Both the position numbers and the translations under genes were made by a program. Positions 36,514 to 45,459 of a stretch of DNA of 64,000 nt are shown in pieces. Under the pieces are notes generated by a model. The model saw only the letters and a list, made by a program, of their open reading frames with translations, made no database searches and was not told where the DNA came from. Within the stretch, counting starts at the first letter, position 1, and each line of letters starts with the position of its first letter. Origin of the DNA: Pseudoalteromonas holothuriae (lineage in GTDB: Bacteria; Pseudomonadota; Gammaproteobacteria; Enterobacterales; Alteromonadaceae). The stretch spans positions 1-64,000 of the forward strand of contig NZ_CAMAPC010000003.1 of the NCBI RefSeq assembly GCF_945859825.1. Direction: 5' to 3'.

Positions 36514-36727
36514 TTATACCAATTGCCATAATTAAGTGCTCTACTGTGAGAAAATGAAACCTTGTCGATAGCACCGCTCTAGCGTCCTGCTACCGCCAAA
36601 GTACCTACATCCATATAGGCAAGACGGAAATTTTGCTATTTAGTTGTTCTAAATCAGAAATTTTCAACGCAACTAGCGGCAGGTTTAGTTCCTCAAAATG
36701 ATTAAGTATTATGGCCCATCGGTATAA
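36514..36727. mobile_element. MITE-like element with TTATACC terminal inverted repeats
   Basis: The left end TTATACCAATTGCCATAATT (36514) and the complement of the right end, TTATACCGATGGGCCATAAT (ending at 36727), match over about 27 bp with few changes. The ~214 bp between has no coding capacity. A related fragment occurs at about 262-283. It looks like a non-autonomous, dispersed intergenic repeat. Confidence 0.55.
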
Positions 36728-36785
36728 TTTCTTTAAATAAAGTGGTACTGAACGCGATCCAGCACCACCAAGTTTTGGGAGAAAG

Positions 36786-37205
36786 CTATTGTTGCGAGAT
36801 CTTTATCCACTTTAAGTAATTGTTATAAATATGGCTAACTTCCATGGTCGAGTCACCACTGCTAATACCATGGCACGCAAAACAATTCTCACGCTATATT
36901 TGCGGATTGGAGCCTGTTACGTCGCTAAAAGTTTGGGTTTAAGTTGCCATGGTCATATTTGCTACTGCCAAAGAGCCACGTAATGACTCATTGGCACTTT
37001 TACCGACAATGTTGCTAGATTCATCTTTGCCATTAACAAACGCGAAAGGACTATTTTTGCCTTCAGGTGGGTTGCGAACAGGTGAAGCAAACTAATTTGC
37101 TTGCAGGTTACTCACCTCATGTGAGTATGCATACACACTTAAAGATGTTGATAGTAATGCGCACTGTTTTACCCATATGGGTCGTTTGAACGGTAACGGC
37201 AACAT
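36786..37205 (-). pseudogene. Decayed gene for a secreted c-type cytochrome-like protein
   Basis: From ATG at 37205, with AAGGA nine bases upstream, one frame of 140 codons encodes a signal-like start (MLPLPFKRPIWVKQCALLST then SLSVYAYS) and later NCFACHGISSGDSTMEVSHI, which contains a CxxCH heme-binding motif (36870-36884). Three in-frame stops interrupt it at codons 38 (TAG), 89 (TAA) and 104 (TAG). The intact start and ribosome site with scattered nonsense codons suggest fairly recent decay. The parent was probably a periplasmic cytochrome c-type protein. The remaining bases up to 37361 are leader sequence of the phosphoesterase gene. Confidence 0.55.
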
Positions 37206-37361
37206 AATATTATCCTTGTTACATTAAACACCATTTTACTATAGTGTGCTATTGACGATTTGCTCAATTACAGCACGTTACACCAGCCTTGTCCTTATGA
37301 GCAGCTGCACATATATTGAACATAATTCAGCCCACTCACTTTCGTTTAGCAAGGAAATCTC

Positions 37362-39602
37362 ATGGCTACACAACATAATATTGAACACATTGTACTTCTA
37401 ATGCTAGAAAACCGCTCATTGGATAATTTACTTGGCTGGTTGTACGAACACGATGTACCCAATGTTAACATTCCACCATTAAAATCAGGTGAACGCGCTT
37501 ATGAAGGATTACAAGACATAGATTTGAGGCAACTCACTAATTATGCTGGCAAGTTAAGTCAAGCACCTATTCATGGCGCTTCAGGCTTAACGGTGCCCAG
37601 TAATTCTCCAGGAGAAGACTATGACAACGTACAAAAGCAGCTATTTTATATCAACAAGCCAGAAACTGAAGATAGCGAAACTGATAAAGATGGCGACCTT
37701 GCTAACTATGTAACTATGGGTGGCTACTTTGCTGCCTATATAAAGAAACTTAGTGGCGATGAAGAACACCCTTCCCCTTTAACAGAGCAAGATATCACGT
37801 TTTTTGCTCCGCATATCATGCAAACCTACAGTGCTCACCAGCTACCTGTACTCAACGGGTTAGCGCGCCATTACGCAGTGTGCGATCATTGGTTTTCATC
37901 AGTACCTTCACAAACCAACCCCAATCGTGCATTTTCTCTTACTGGCACCTCTCAAGGGTTAGTTGATAATGGTTATCTTGAAACTAATCCAAATGCGGAG
38001 GCGATTGAAAACCATCTTGGAATGGGAGTTGGAGACGACCGTTTTTTACATAAAACCATTTTCAATGCACTGGAAGAGAGTAACGAAAGCTGGATGGTAT
38101 TTTGGGAAACCAGCATGCTCCCTGAAAAAATCTCAACAATCCTCAACGTGTTATCCTCTAATACAGTTGATTGGATTCAACAAGAAATTGATTCCATTAT
38201 CAAAGGTGTTGAGTTTATCTCAACGAATTTTGATTTAACATTTGACAGCGAAACAACCAAACGATTAGAAGAAATTAAGGAATTATTGCCTAAGATTGTT
38301 CCCACTAAAGACTACTTAGGCGAGCTCTGCTCCGGTGAGCTTGACTCATGTTACACCTATCGGTTGTTTCCTGCACTACATGAGGGCATTGACAACCTTG
38401 ACAGCCACTTTGACAAAATAGAAAAATTTCATTCTATGGCTCGTGATGGTAGCTTACCCAAGTTTAGTTACCTTGAGCCCTACTGGACTATTTCTACAAG
38501 TGCCGTAAATAGAGGTATGGAAGCACTATTTACCGAAATGGGCAATGACTACCACCCTCCTGGTAACGTAAACGTCGGTGAAAACTATGTACAATCCGTG
38601 TATGAAAGCCTAATCTCTAATCAACAAGCTTGGCAAAAAACATTATTAATTGTTACTTTTGACGAACCTGTTGGTGCTTATGATCATGTACCACCTGGCC
38701 CAGCAACACCACCTTGGGGTGATGGTCAGCCTGATTTTGAGCCAACAAAAGGGTTTGATGGCAAGCCAAAGGCATTGCTACAACATGGTTTTGAATTTAA
38801 CCGTTTTGGTGGCCGGGTTCCAACCTTATTAATTTCACCGCAAATTGCCCCAGGTACGGTATTTCGCTCAAAAACTAACACTCCGTTTGACCACACCTCA
38901 GTGATTAAGACCGTACTGACGATGCTTGGCCAAGAAGATAAAATTAGTGAGTTTGGTGAGCGTGTCAAAAATGCCCCCACTTTTGAACACTTGCTTGACT
39001 CAACCAATCTGCGTACTGATGCTCACGCAGTGAGCTTTTTAAACCATACAAACTCAGTAGGTCAGCCACTCAAATATTACGACCGTTTCTATTTGAAAAA
39101 TCAAAATGGAGATTACATTTGTCAAAGCTCTGAAGCGTTAAAACACAGCGCTTTAACGCTCCCAGGTTGGTTGAAGCATATTGGCGCAGATCTTGGTTTA
39201 ACTGCATATTTCCCCACAGTGAACAGGCAAGATAAGCGGGTGGTGTTTTATGCACAAAAAAGTGATGATCGCCCTTGTCAAGGCTCAATTAAGCAGGGAG
39301 ATGTGATCAAAATCATCTCTACTGAGACGCAGCAAAGCACTCATGTTGTACTAGGTGCATGGAGCGATTCTTTCGATTGCTATTACTTTAACGACTATTT
39401 ACATGGCGACAACAACACCCGCCAAGAGTGGCGTGTAGAGAGTACGAATGAAAACGAGTCCATCAAGTTTGGTGGGCAAATTAAACTAGAAAATAAATGG
39501 TTTAGTGGAAAGTTCCTCGCTCATGATGACCGTTTATTGCAGGGCAAATGGTTAAGCACCGCCCACAACGGCGATACTTGGACTGTGGAGCAATTAGGGT
39601 GA
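37362..39602 (+). CDS. Phospholipase C/acid phosphatase-like phosphoesterase with C-terminal extra domain
   Basis: 746 residues. It belongs to the phosphoesterase family of non-haemolytic phospholipases C and AcpA: IEHIVLLMLENRSLDNLLGW near the start, SVPSQTNPNRAFSLTGTSQG, FSYLEPYW, the metal-site segment LLIVTFDEPVGAYDHVPPGP, and NTPFDHTSVIKTVL. Residues ~545-746 are an added beta-rich, Trp-containing domain that may bind lipid or carbohydrate. There is no signal peptide at the N-terminus; family members are often exported by Tat, so this one may be cytoplasmic or use another route. It likely cleaves phosphate esters. A good terminator follows. Confidence 0.82.
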   Translation: MATQHNIEHIVLLMLENRSLDNLLGWLYEHDVPNVNIPPLKSGERAYEGLQDIDLRQLTNYAGKLSQAPIHGASGLTVPSNSPGEDYDNVQKQLFYINKPETEDSETDKDGDLANYVTMGGYFAAYIKKLSGDEEHPSPLTEQDITFFAPHIMQTYSAHQLPVLNGLARHYAVCDHWFSSVPSQTNPNRAFSLTGTSQGLVDNGYLETNPNAEAIENHLGMGVGDDRFLHKTIFNALEESNESWMVFWETSMLPEKISTILNVLSSNTVDWIQQEIDSIIKGVEFISTNFDLTFDSETTKRLEEIKELLPKIVPTKDYLGELCSGELDSCYTYRLFPALHEGIDNLDSHFDKIEKFHSMARDGSLPKFSYLEPYWTISTSAVNRGMEALFTEMGNDYHPPGNVNVGENYVQSVYESLISNQQAWQKTLLIVTFDEPVGAYDHVPPGPATPPWGDGQPDFEPTKGFDGKPKALLQHGFEFNRFGGRVPTLLISPQIAPGTVFRSKTNTPFDHTSVIKTVLTMLGQEDKISEFGERVKNAPTFEHLLDSTNLRTDAHAVSFLNHTNSVGQPLKYYDRFYLKNQNGDYICQSSEALKHSALTLPGWLKHIGADLGLTAYFPTVNRQDKRVVFYAQKSDDRPCQGSIKQGDVIKIISTETQQSTHVVLGAWSDSFDCYYFNDYLHGDNNTRQEWRVESTNENESIKFGGQIKLENKWFSGKFLAHDDRLLQGKWLSTAHNGDTWTVEQLG

Positions 39603-39620
39603 TATTTTAAAGATAACGAT

Positions 39621-39643
39621 AGGTGTGATTAACACACCTTTTT
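39621..39643 (+). terminator. Intrinsic terminator of the phosphoesterase gene
   Basis: AGGTGTG-ATTAA-CACACCT followed by TTTT, 18 bp after the stop. A canonical intrinsic terminator. Confidence 0.85.
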
Positions 39644-39882
39644 AACTGATGTAAAAGTCGTTTAAAGCGCTCATCCGTGAGCATTTGGATTTGCAATAAC
39701 TCTGCTAACAAACAATCTATTGCTAACACCCAAACTAAATGACAAATGTGGATAAAAAATGGACATGCAAAAAATAAAGCAAATTCAAAAGGTTGATCAA
39801 CACATTAGGCGACTATTGTGATAAGAACAAGGCGTATAAGTTAAAAAATATTAAATAATGTGTTTACAATAAATAAACATAC

Positions 39883-40034
39883 CTATATCATTGGTTACGC
39901 ATTTAAAGCATTATCTCCTTAGCAAAGTTGATATAGCTATAACCAATAAGGATGTTGGTGGTGTTTTATCTTCCTTAAGCACACTGTTTAGGTGTTGTTA
40001 TTATAGCAGGTCCAGTTTTGGGCCTGCTTTTTTT
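39883..40034 (+). ncRNA. Candidate small RNA or leader RNA ending in an orphan terminator
   Basis: A strong intrinsic terminator AGCAGG / CCTGCT with six or more T (40005-40034) closes no gene: the nearest upstream gene already has its own terminator at 39621. Before it, CTATATC (39883-39889) pairs with GATATAG (39930-39936), and ATTGGTTA (39890-39897) with TAACCAAT (39940-39947), an order that would form a pseudoknot. The NudB start is 76 bp further on, so it could be an independent sRNA or an attenuating leader for nudB. The 5' end is not known. Confidence 0.4.
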
Positions 40035-40109
40035 AGGTCCATGTTTTTTACATCTCACTAGTGATATCATCAAAGCAATACGAACCGACTCATAGTTAAC
40101 ATCTGCTCT

Positions 40110-40556
40110 ATGCAATTAAGAAAACCTATTTCCGTGTTAGTAATTATCTATAATTATGCGCACCAATTTTTATTGATAAAACGTACTGACGATGCCAACT
40201 TTTGGCAATCAGTAACCGGTGGTGTAGAACAAAACGAATCATTACTAGAAACCGCTTATAGAGAGCTAAAAGAAGAAACAGGAATAGATGCACACGCTTT
40301 AGGTATTAAAATTAAAGATCATAAAAGTATCAATCAATATGAAATACGTCCATGCTGGCGTCATCGATATATAGAAGGTGCCAATATGAACACCGAACAT
40401 GTCTTTAGTATTTGTGTGCCAAATGATATCAAGATCACTCTCAACCCTCATGAACACACTCACTATGAGTGGCTAACACAAAAAGCAGCAGTGCTTAGAG
40501 CTTGGTCTCCTAGTAACCAAAAAGAAATACGCTCAATAAAAAGTAATAGCCAATAA
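40110..40556 (+). CDS. nudB: Dihydroneopterin triphosphate pyrophosphatase, NudB-type Nudix hydrolase
   Basis: 148 residues. It starts KPISVLVIIYNYAHQFLLIK and has FWQSVTGGVEQNESLLETAY followed by RELKEETGI, the full Nudix box (G-x5-E-x7-REL-x-EE-x-G). The patterns RPCWRHRY, NTEHVFSICVP and HEHTHYEWL fit NudB of enterobacteria over the whole length. It removes pyrophosphate from 7,8-dihydroneopterin triphosphate in folate synthesis, in the cytoplasm. The orphan terminator 76 bp upstream may regulate it. Confidence 0.85.
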   Translation: MQLRKPISVLVIIYNYAHQFLLIKRTDDANFWQSVTGGVEQNESLLETAYRELKEETGIDAHALGIKIKDHKSINQYEIRPCWRHRYIEGANMNTEHVFSICVPNDIKITLNPHEHTHYEWLTQKAAVLRAWSPSNQKEIRSIKSNSQ

Positions 40557-40770
40557 AGAATAAATGGTAGCCTTGGTGCTTTTTGCTTCACTAATTAATG
40601 CATTACCACTTTATCAGTATCAGTAAGCGTCCAGCGAACCAGGCTTTAGTTATCGTTTTAAAGCACAATGATGTCGTGATAGGATAACAATACACAGAGG
40701 AACACCATTGACTCAGTAAGCCAGATATTCTGGTATACACTTTAACGTCGAAGTGTTGATTTAATACTCA

Positions 40771-40794
40771 TTTTTGTACTGGTTGTACTAAAAA
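40771..40794. terminator. Terminator at the end of the biosynthetic operon
   Basis: TTTTTGTAC / GTACTAAAAA with a short loop, nearly symmetric, 11 bp beyond the last cluster stop at 40805. In the minus direction it ends in a run of A/T pairs. Weak but well placed. Confidence 0.4.
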
Positions 40795-40804
40795 GTAGTA
40801 TTAT

Positions 40805-42211
40805 TTACTCTATGACGGAATCTACCACAAATACTTGGGTCTCTTCTGCTCCTTTGTGAGAGTTAATGATACCACTGCTGTTATCTGATGACATTAGACG
40901 TATCCAAGCTCGACTCAACTTGTCTCCAAAACAGAAGGTTCCCCAGATAAAGTTAAATCGACCAATACCATTGTCACCGCTTTGTGCGATATATTCATTC
41001 GACTGATAGTATTGCTGAATAACCCACGCGTTGTCTGATTTTGTCTGTTGTAGGGCGCTTAACCACTCTTCTTTACTCACTTTGCAGCCAATGAATAAAT
41101 CGCGCCCCTGCATGCCTTTTGCGTGCTTAAGCACAAACTGATCTTGAAGCTCCGTTGCCAACTCATACAAGTTCCATGTTTTACCCTCATACTCAACTTC
41201 TTTCAACGAAATTTCTCGTGTCCAAGGCAGGTGGGCATGAATGATGCTCCGCTCTCGCTCTGTGAATAAGTCATCATTGTCAGCGTGGGTAGACAATAAC
41301 GCTAAACACCTTTTATCCCCGTAAATAAAGCTCAATAGGTTGTCTATAAAATAAACTTTGCATGACATATATGCTCTAAGTAGTTCCTTTGGTACTCTTT
41401 CATCTAACGGGTTGAGTATACCTATCACCCGAGTGTCACCGTACCAAACCTTTCTTTCTCGCATTGTCAGCGCTTCAAAGGAGTCCAAAATAAGCGACCC
41501 CTCTAATCCATGTTCCATCAGCACTCGCTGATATAAGCCTTGAAAATATTCTTTCATTCCATCACGACGATACTCCATGGTAGAACTGACAAAAATATTT
41601 AACTCACATTCTTGACTAAGCGTTTGTTGCTTTAACTTAGTGACAGCATGATTTAACCAGTCATAAACCACATTAACAACCTTCGCCTGATAGTTGTTTT
41701 CCATCAAAAAAGTTTTAACTTCATCACTTTCTAGGTAACTTTTAGTAATGATTTCTAACTGCCAACCACCAATGTTACTACTTACATTCTGCTCCAGACA
41801 CATAAACCCCTGTGCGGTGTTGATAAAATCTCCTCGAGCTATCACGCTTTCATTACGCCATTTATGGCTCATCAACATATTAACTAGGAGCCTGTCCTGC
41901 ACGCCAAAATAGTCGCACACGGCTTCACTGTTATTCGCAAAGAATAACTCGGGAACCCGAGTTAATAACTGCGGCAACACCGTTACTGCATCTTGAATCT
42001 TGGCCATATACTGTGAACTGATAAATAATGGCCAAGACTGAATCGCATGCTTGTAGTTTTGGATCATACCAGGTAGGTTGCTCTGTACTCGGTAGTCCTG
42101 CTTCTTATGTAACGACTCATTTTCTATTGCGTATCTTACAAATGCCTCCGACGCTTCTCCCAAAGGGCGGTAGGATTGTTCAATTATTTTTTTAAAATTA
42201 ATTTCTTCCAT
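40805..42211 (-). CDS. ATP-grasp-like ligase (circularly permuted type), last gene of the NRPS/PKS cluster
   Basis: 468 residues from the ATG at 42211; a TTG at 42247 would add 12. The segment FVLKHAKGMQGRDLFIG followed by VSKEEWLSALQ and AWVIQQYYQSN has the Lys, Gly-rich loop and Gln pattern of ATP-grasp enzymes. The preceding VYFIDNLLSFIYGDKRCLAL resembles the N-x-L...dK-x-x-LALL block of circularly permuted ATP-grasp proteins. It would form an amide or peptide bond through an acyl phosphate. It sits 36 bp after the exporter gene and closes the operon, so it probably modifies the product. The family call is moderate; the substrates are unknown. Confidence 0.6.
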   Translation of the reverse strand: MEEINFKKIIEQSYRPLGEASEAFVRYAIENESLHKKQDYRVQSNLPGMIQNYKHAIQSWPLFISSQYMAKIQDAVTVLPQLLTRVPELFFANNSEAVCDYFGVQDRLLVNMLMSHKWRNESVIARGDFINTAQGFMCLEQNVSSNIGGWQLEIITKSYLESDEVKTFLMENNYQAKVVNVVYDWLNHAVTKLKQQTLSQECELNIFVSSTMEYRRDGMKEYFQGLYQRVLMEHGLEGSLILDSFEALTMRERKVWYGDTRVIGILNPLDERVPKELLRAYMSCKVYFIDNLLSFIYGDKRCLALLSTHADNDDLFTERERSIIHAHLPWTREISLKEVEYEGKTWNLYELATELQDQFVLKHAKGMQGRDLFIGCKVSKEEWLSALQQTKSDNAWVIQQYYQSNEYIAQSGDNGIGRFNFIWGTFCFGDKLSRAWIRLMSSDNSSGIINSHKGAEETQVFVVDSVIE

Positions 42212-42247
42212 AATTCCATCTCTTATAAAGCTTATTTTACCTATCAA

Positions 42248-43888
42248 TTAAACATGTTCTAACACGGGCTTATCTTGTAACGCACCTGCTACCAACTTTC
42301 CTTCTCGTAGGGTATATATTTTGTCCGCGAAACTGAAATAATGCTCATCATGGCTCACAACAATCACAATTTTGTTTTGTTGCGCTAATCGAGGTAATAA
42401 GGTTCGATAAAAGAACCCTCTAAAATGGGGGTCCTGGTCCGCCGCCCATTCATCAAATAAAACGACTGGTTTACTTTCAAACAAAGTCGCTATCAATGCG
42501 AGTCTGCGTTTTTGTCCAGACGATAAGTTGGTGCTATTCCATTCATTGCCATGTATAGAAACCACATGCTCCAGTTGCAACTCCGCTAGAAAGTCGTGCA
42601 CAAATTCTAGCTGCGCCTGTGACAACTTGCGTTCTTCCACTGGAAGGTCTTTAAATAGATAAAAATCAAACAATTGACACGAATATAAGGATCGTAACTG
42701 ATCTTGTTCCGTTACTTCAGTGCCATCAATATATACTGCACCACTGTGGTAGGGATACAAGCCTGCTATCAGCTTACATAGTGTTGACTTACCACTACCA
42801 TTGCCACCATTTAACATGGTCACTTCGCCTTTTTGGAAAACGATATTCAAAGGCCCAAGTTGAAATGTAGGCCTGTGCTGCTCATCTTCGTAAGAAAAAT
42901 ACAGCTCCTTATAACTGAGCTCATTAACCTCATTTAACGAACTGGGCCTCGCTGAAAAGGGCTCATCTGCGAACTGTGATAAAGCCGACAGGCGGTTAAA
43001 TGCCACTTTGGCGTAGAGCAGTGTTGGTAGACTAGACATGATAGTTGCGACCGCACCTCGTAGGTAGAAAATAATAAGTACGGTGACGGATAAAACCTCC
43101 ACTTCTACATGACCCGCCATAAGTAGCATACTCAAGATGATCATCAAGACCATCGAATCGCCAAAAGTTATTAATCCTGACCACTTTAGATCCAATGAGA
43201 TTACTTTGGCTTTCAACTGCTTAATCAAAACGCTTAACTGGCTATTATGTAAGTAGTTAGTACGTGTGTAGCTTAGGCTAAGCTCTTTTTTGCCATAAAT
43301 GATCGACTCGTAAAGTTGATACAGCTTGTCTTTCATGCCCCGCTCATTAAACGTTTCACGCTGCACACTACGTTGAATTAGCGAAGAAATAAGCGCCGCA
43401 GCTAAAGTAAGTGAAGACAACAAAACCAGCATATCAATAGACAAGTGACCAATGTAAATAAAACCAATAACTATCAGTAAAAAATTAAAAATCAAATGGG
43501 GCAAAGTTGCAAACAAAGAGCTGATCAAGCCAACATCCTCTGTAAGCAAGTTATAAAGCTTTGCAACACCTATCTTTTCAATATTCTGCAAAGTACTACC
43601 CAGTACCTTTTGCACGGCCTTTTCGCGAAGTGCCATTAACACGTCTTCTTTAAAGCGACTCATTAAAAAGCGTGACACGATCGTTAGCAACATCACAATC
43701 ATTACCAATCCGGCATAATAGGCAGGCCCCATAGCCATCACCTTATCTGAACGACCAATTTGGCTGATGGCTTGTCCTATATCCGCCAGTAGTCGAATAC
43801 TAATCACTGCTGGAAAAATACTGACTAATACCGAGAACAGCAGTGTTACCATAAACACCCGCTTGGAAATTGAACTAAATAATTTCAT
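42248..43888 (-). CDS. Cyclic-peptide/siderophore-type ABC exporter (PvdE/SyrD-like, TM + ATPase)
   Basis: 546 residues: six N-terminal membrane segments (~10-290), then an ATPase with Walker A GGNGSGKSTLCKL, signature LSSGQKRRLALI and Walker B VVLFDEWAADQDPHFR. The DEWAADQDPxFR string is characteristic of the PvdE/SyrD/YojI exporter group linked to NRPS peptides. It should carry the product or an intermediate from cytoplasm to periplasm as a homodimer. A second, MacB-like system is encoded in the same cluster, so transport may have two steps or products. Confidence 0.88.
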   Translation of the reverse strand: MKLFSSISKRVFMVTLLFSVLVSIFPAVISIRLLADIGQAISQIGRSDKVMAMGPAYYAGLVMIVMLLTIVSRFLMSRFKEDVLMALREKAVQKVLGSTLQNIEKIGVAKLYNLLTEDVGLISSLFATLPHLIFNFLLIVIGFIYIGHLSIDMLVLLSSLTLAAALISSLIQRSVQRETFNERGMKDKLYQLYESIIYGKKELSLSYTRTNYLHNSQLSVLIKQLKAKVISLDLKWSGLITFGDSMVLMIILSMLLMAGHVEVEVLSVTVLIIFYLRGAVATIMSSLPTLLYAKVAFNRLSALSQFADEPFSARPSSLNEVNELSYKELYFSYEDEQHRPTFQLGPLNIVFQKGEVTMLNGGNGSGKSTLCKLIAGLYPYHSGAVYIDGTEVTEQDQLRSLYSCQLFDFYLFKDLPVEERKLSQAQLEFVHDFLAELQLEHVVSIHGNEWNSTNLSSGQKRRLALIATLFESKPVVLFDEWAADQDPHFRGFFYRTLLPRLAQQNKIVIVVSHDEHYFSFADKIYTLREGKLVAGALQDKPVLEHV

Positions 43889-43927
43889 TGTGATTCCTTG
43901 TTTAAAACATCCAACAACACAGCACCG

Positions 43928-44725
43928 TTAGGCGTTTGAACATGCAACATGGTTGATTTGCGGTGTTTTGCTCAGATCTTTGAGTAGCTCAATAATAGGG
44001 GCCATATGATTACTGATAAAAAAGTGGTCTCCTTGATACTCTTTTACATGAACAGAACAGGAGGTGACCTCTTGCCAATTATGGAGCGCATCAATGTGGT
44101 AGTGACTATCTTCAGAGCCACCCAATACAGTTAGAGGAATTTGCAGCTTTACCTTTGGCTGCCATACATACTCACAATTGAGTTTAAGGTCAGCCCTAAG
44201 TACAGGCTCAATCAAATCCAGCATTTCTGGAATCGCCATTATCTCCTTTACCATACCCCCTTCTTTAACAATCGCTTGCCAAAACTCTTGTCTTGGCAAT
44301 GTATGAACTAGACTGAGCGTGGGAGCACTACTGGGCGAACCGCGTCCTGATAACACAATGTGCTCAATCGAAAACGACTTGTTAAACGCCCGTTGGCCAT
44401 GTTGATAAGCAACCTCATATGCCATTAGCGCCCCTAAGCTATGACCAAAAAAAGTACAGCGAGAGCTCTGTGGCAGGTGTTCACATAAATTTTCGACGAT
44501 CTCTGTGGCACATTGTACTAATGAATCAGGTAAGGCTTCCCCACTTCTTTGTTCTCTTCCGGGTAGTTGCACTAAAATCACTGACGATTGGTCAAGCTCT
44601 TTTGCCCAGCGATAAAATACCGATGCGCCTGCACCAGCATATGCAAACATGACTATAATCGGATTATTGGGCTTGAGTCCGTTTATATTGATTAGCCAAG
44701 GTGACAAAGTGTCAATTTGATTCAT
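43928..44725 (-). CDS. Type II thioesterase (editing enzyme)
   Basis: 265 residues with an alpha/beta-hydrolase fold typical of GrsT-like proteins: IVMFAYAGAGASVFYRWAKE, FFGHSLGALMAYEVA with the Ser nucleophile, LGGSEDSHYHIDAL carrying the catalytic Asp, and QGDHFFISNH with the catalytic His. It removes misprimed or stalled acyl groups from carrier domains of the PKS and NRPS. It lies between the two transporter ATPase genes of the same operon. Confidence 0.88.
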   Translation of the reverse strand: MNQIDTLSPWLININGLKPNNPIIVMFAYAGAGASVFYRWAKELDQSSVILVQLPGREQRSGEALPDSLVQCATEIVENLCEHLPQSSRCTFFGHSLGALMAYEVAYQHGQRAFNKSFSIEHIVLSGRGSPSSAPTLSLVHTLPRQEFWQAIVKEGGMVKEIMAIPEMLDLIEPVLRADLKLNCEYVWQPKVKLQIPLTVLGGSEDSHYHIDALHNWQEVTSCSVHVKEYQGDHFFISNHMAPIIELLKDLSKTPQINHVACSNA

Positions 44726-44754
44726 TATAGTGCCTACTACCTAATTGTTATTAT

Positions 44755-45447
44755 TTACGCAATTTTGCTTTGTAGATCCGCTTCATCCGATACAAATTGT
44801 CCATCCAGCATGCGAACTATGCGGCTCGCATACTTCGCATGTTCATCAGAGTGGGTAACCATCATAATGGTGCATCCTTGCTTGTTAAGCTCGACAAGTG
44901 TATTCATGACTTCTTCACCACTTGCTGAGTCTAAGTTACCCGTCGGTTCGTCCGCTAGGATCAGTGATGGTTCTGTGATCAAAGCTCTACATACCGCAAC
45001 CCTCTGTTGTTGGCCTCCTGAGAGTTGTTTTGGGTAGTGGCTAGCACGGTGAGCAATGCCCATTTTTTCTAGTATTTGCGTTACTTTTAACTTTCTTTGG
45101 TCAGCAGCTTCACCTCTATACAACAAAGGCAGCTCTATATTTTCGTAAACCGTCAATTCGTCTATCAGGTTAAAGCTTTGAAAAATAAACCCTATATTTT
45201 GCTTTCTAATTTTACTCAATTGGCTTTGCTGCTTATTCGACATTTCTTCACTAAGAAATTCATAACTACCATCTGTCGGAATATCTAACAGACCTACAAT
45301 ATTCAACAATGTAGATTTACCACAGCCAGAAGGGCCCATTACAGCCACAAAATCACCCGCTTCGATGTTAAAATTTAGGCTTTTCAAAGGTGTAGTTTCA
45401 AGATCTTCAGTGAAATAACTCTTTGACAGGTTTTGCATTTTTATCAT
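44755..45447 (-). CDS. ABC transporter ATP-binding protein (MacB/LolD type)
   Basis: 230 residues. Walker A GPSGCGKSTLLNIVG, Q-loop QSFNLIDELTVYENIELPLL, signature LSGGQQQRVAVCRAL, Walker B LILADEPTGNLDS and switch His in VTHSDEHA. All fit the MacB/LolD/FtsE branch. Its partner is most likely the FtsX-type permease at 51383, together with the adjacent HlyD-type adaptor 12 bp upstream in the operon. It would power export through or from the periplasm. Confidence 0.9.
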   Translation of the reverse strand: MIKMQNLSKSYFTEDLETTPLKSLNFNIEAGDFVAVMGPSGCGKSTLLNIVGLLDIPTDGSYEFLSEEMSNKQQSQLSKIRKQNIGFIFQSFNLIDELTVYENIELPLLYRGEAADQRKLKVTQILEKMGIAHRASHYPKQLSGGQQQRVAVCRALITEPSLILADEPTGNLDSASGEEVMNTLVELNKQGCTIMMVTHSDEHAKYASRIVRMLDGQFVSDEADLQSKIA

Positions 45448-45459
45448 TTTGTGACCTCT

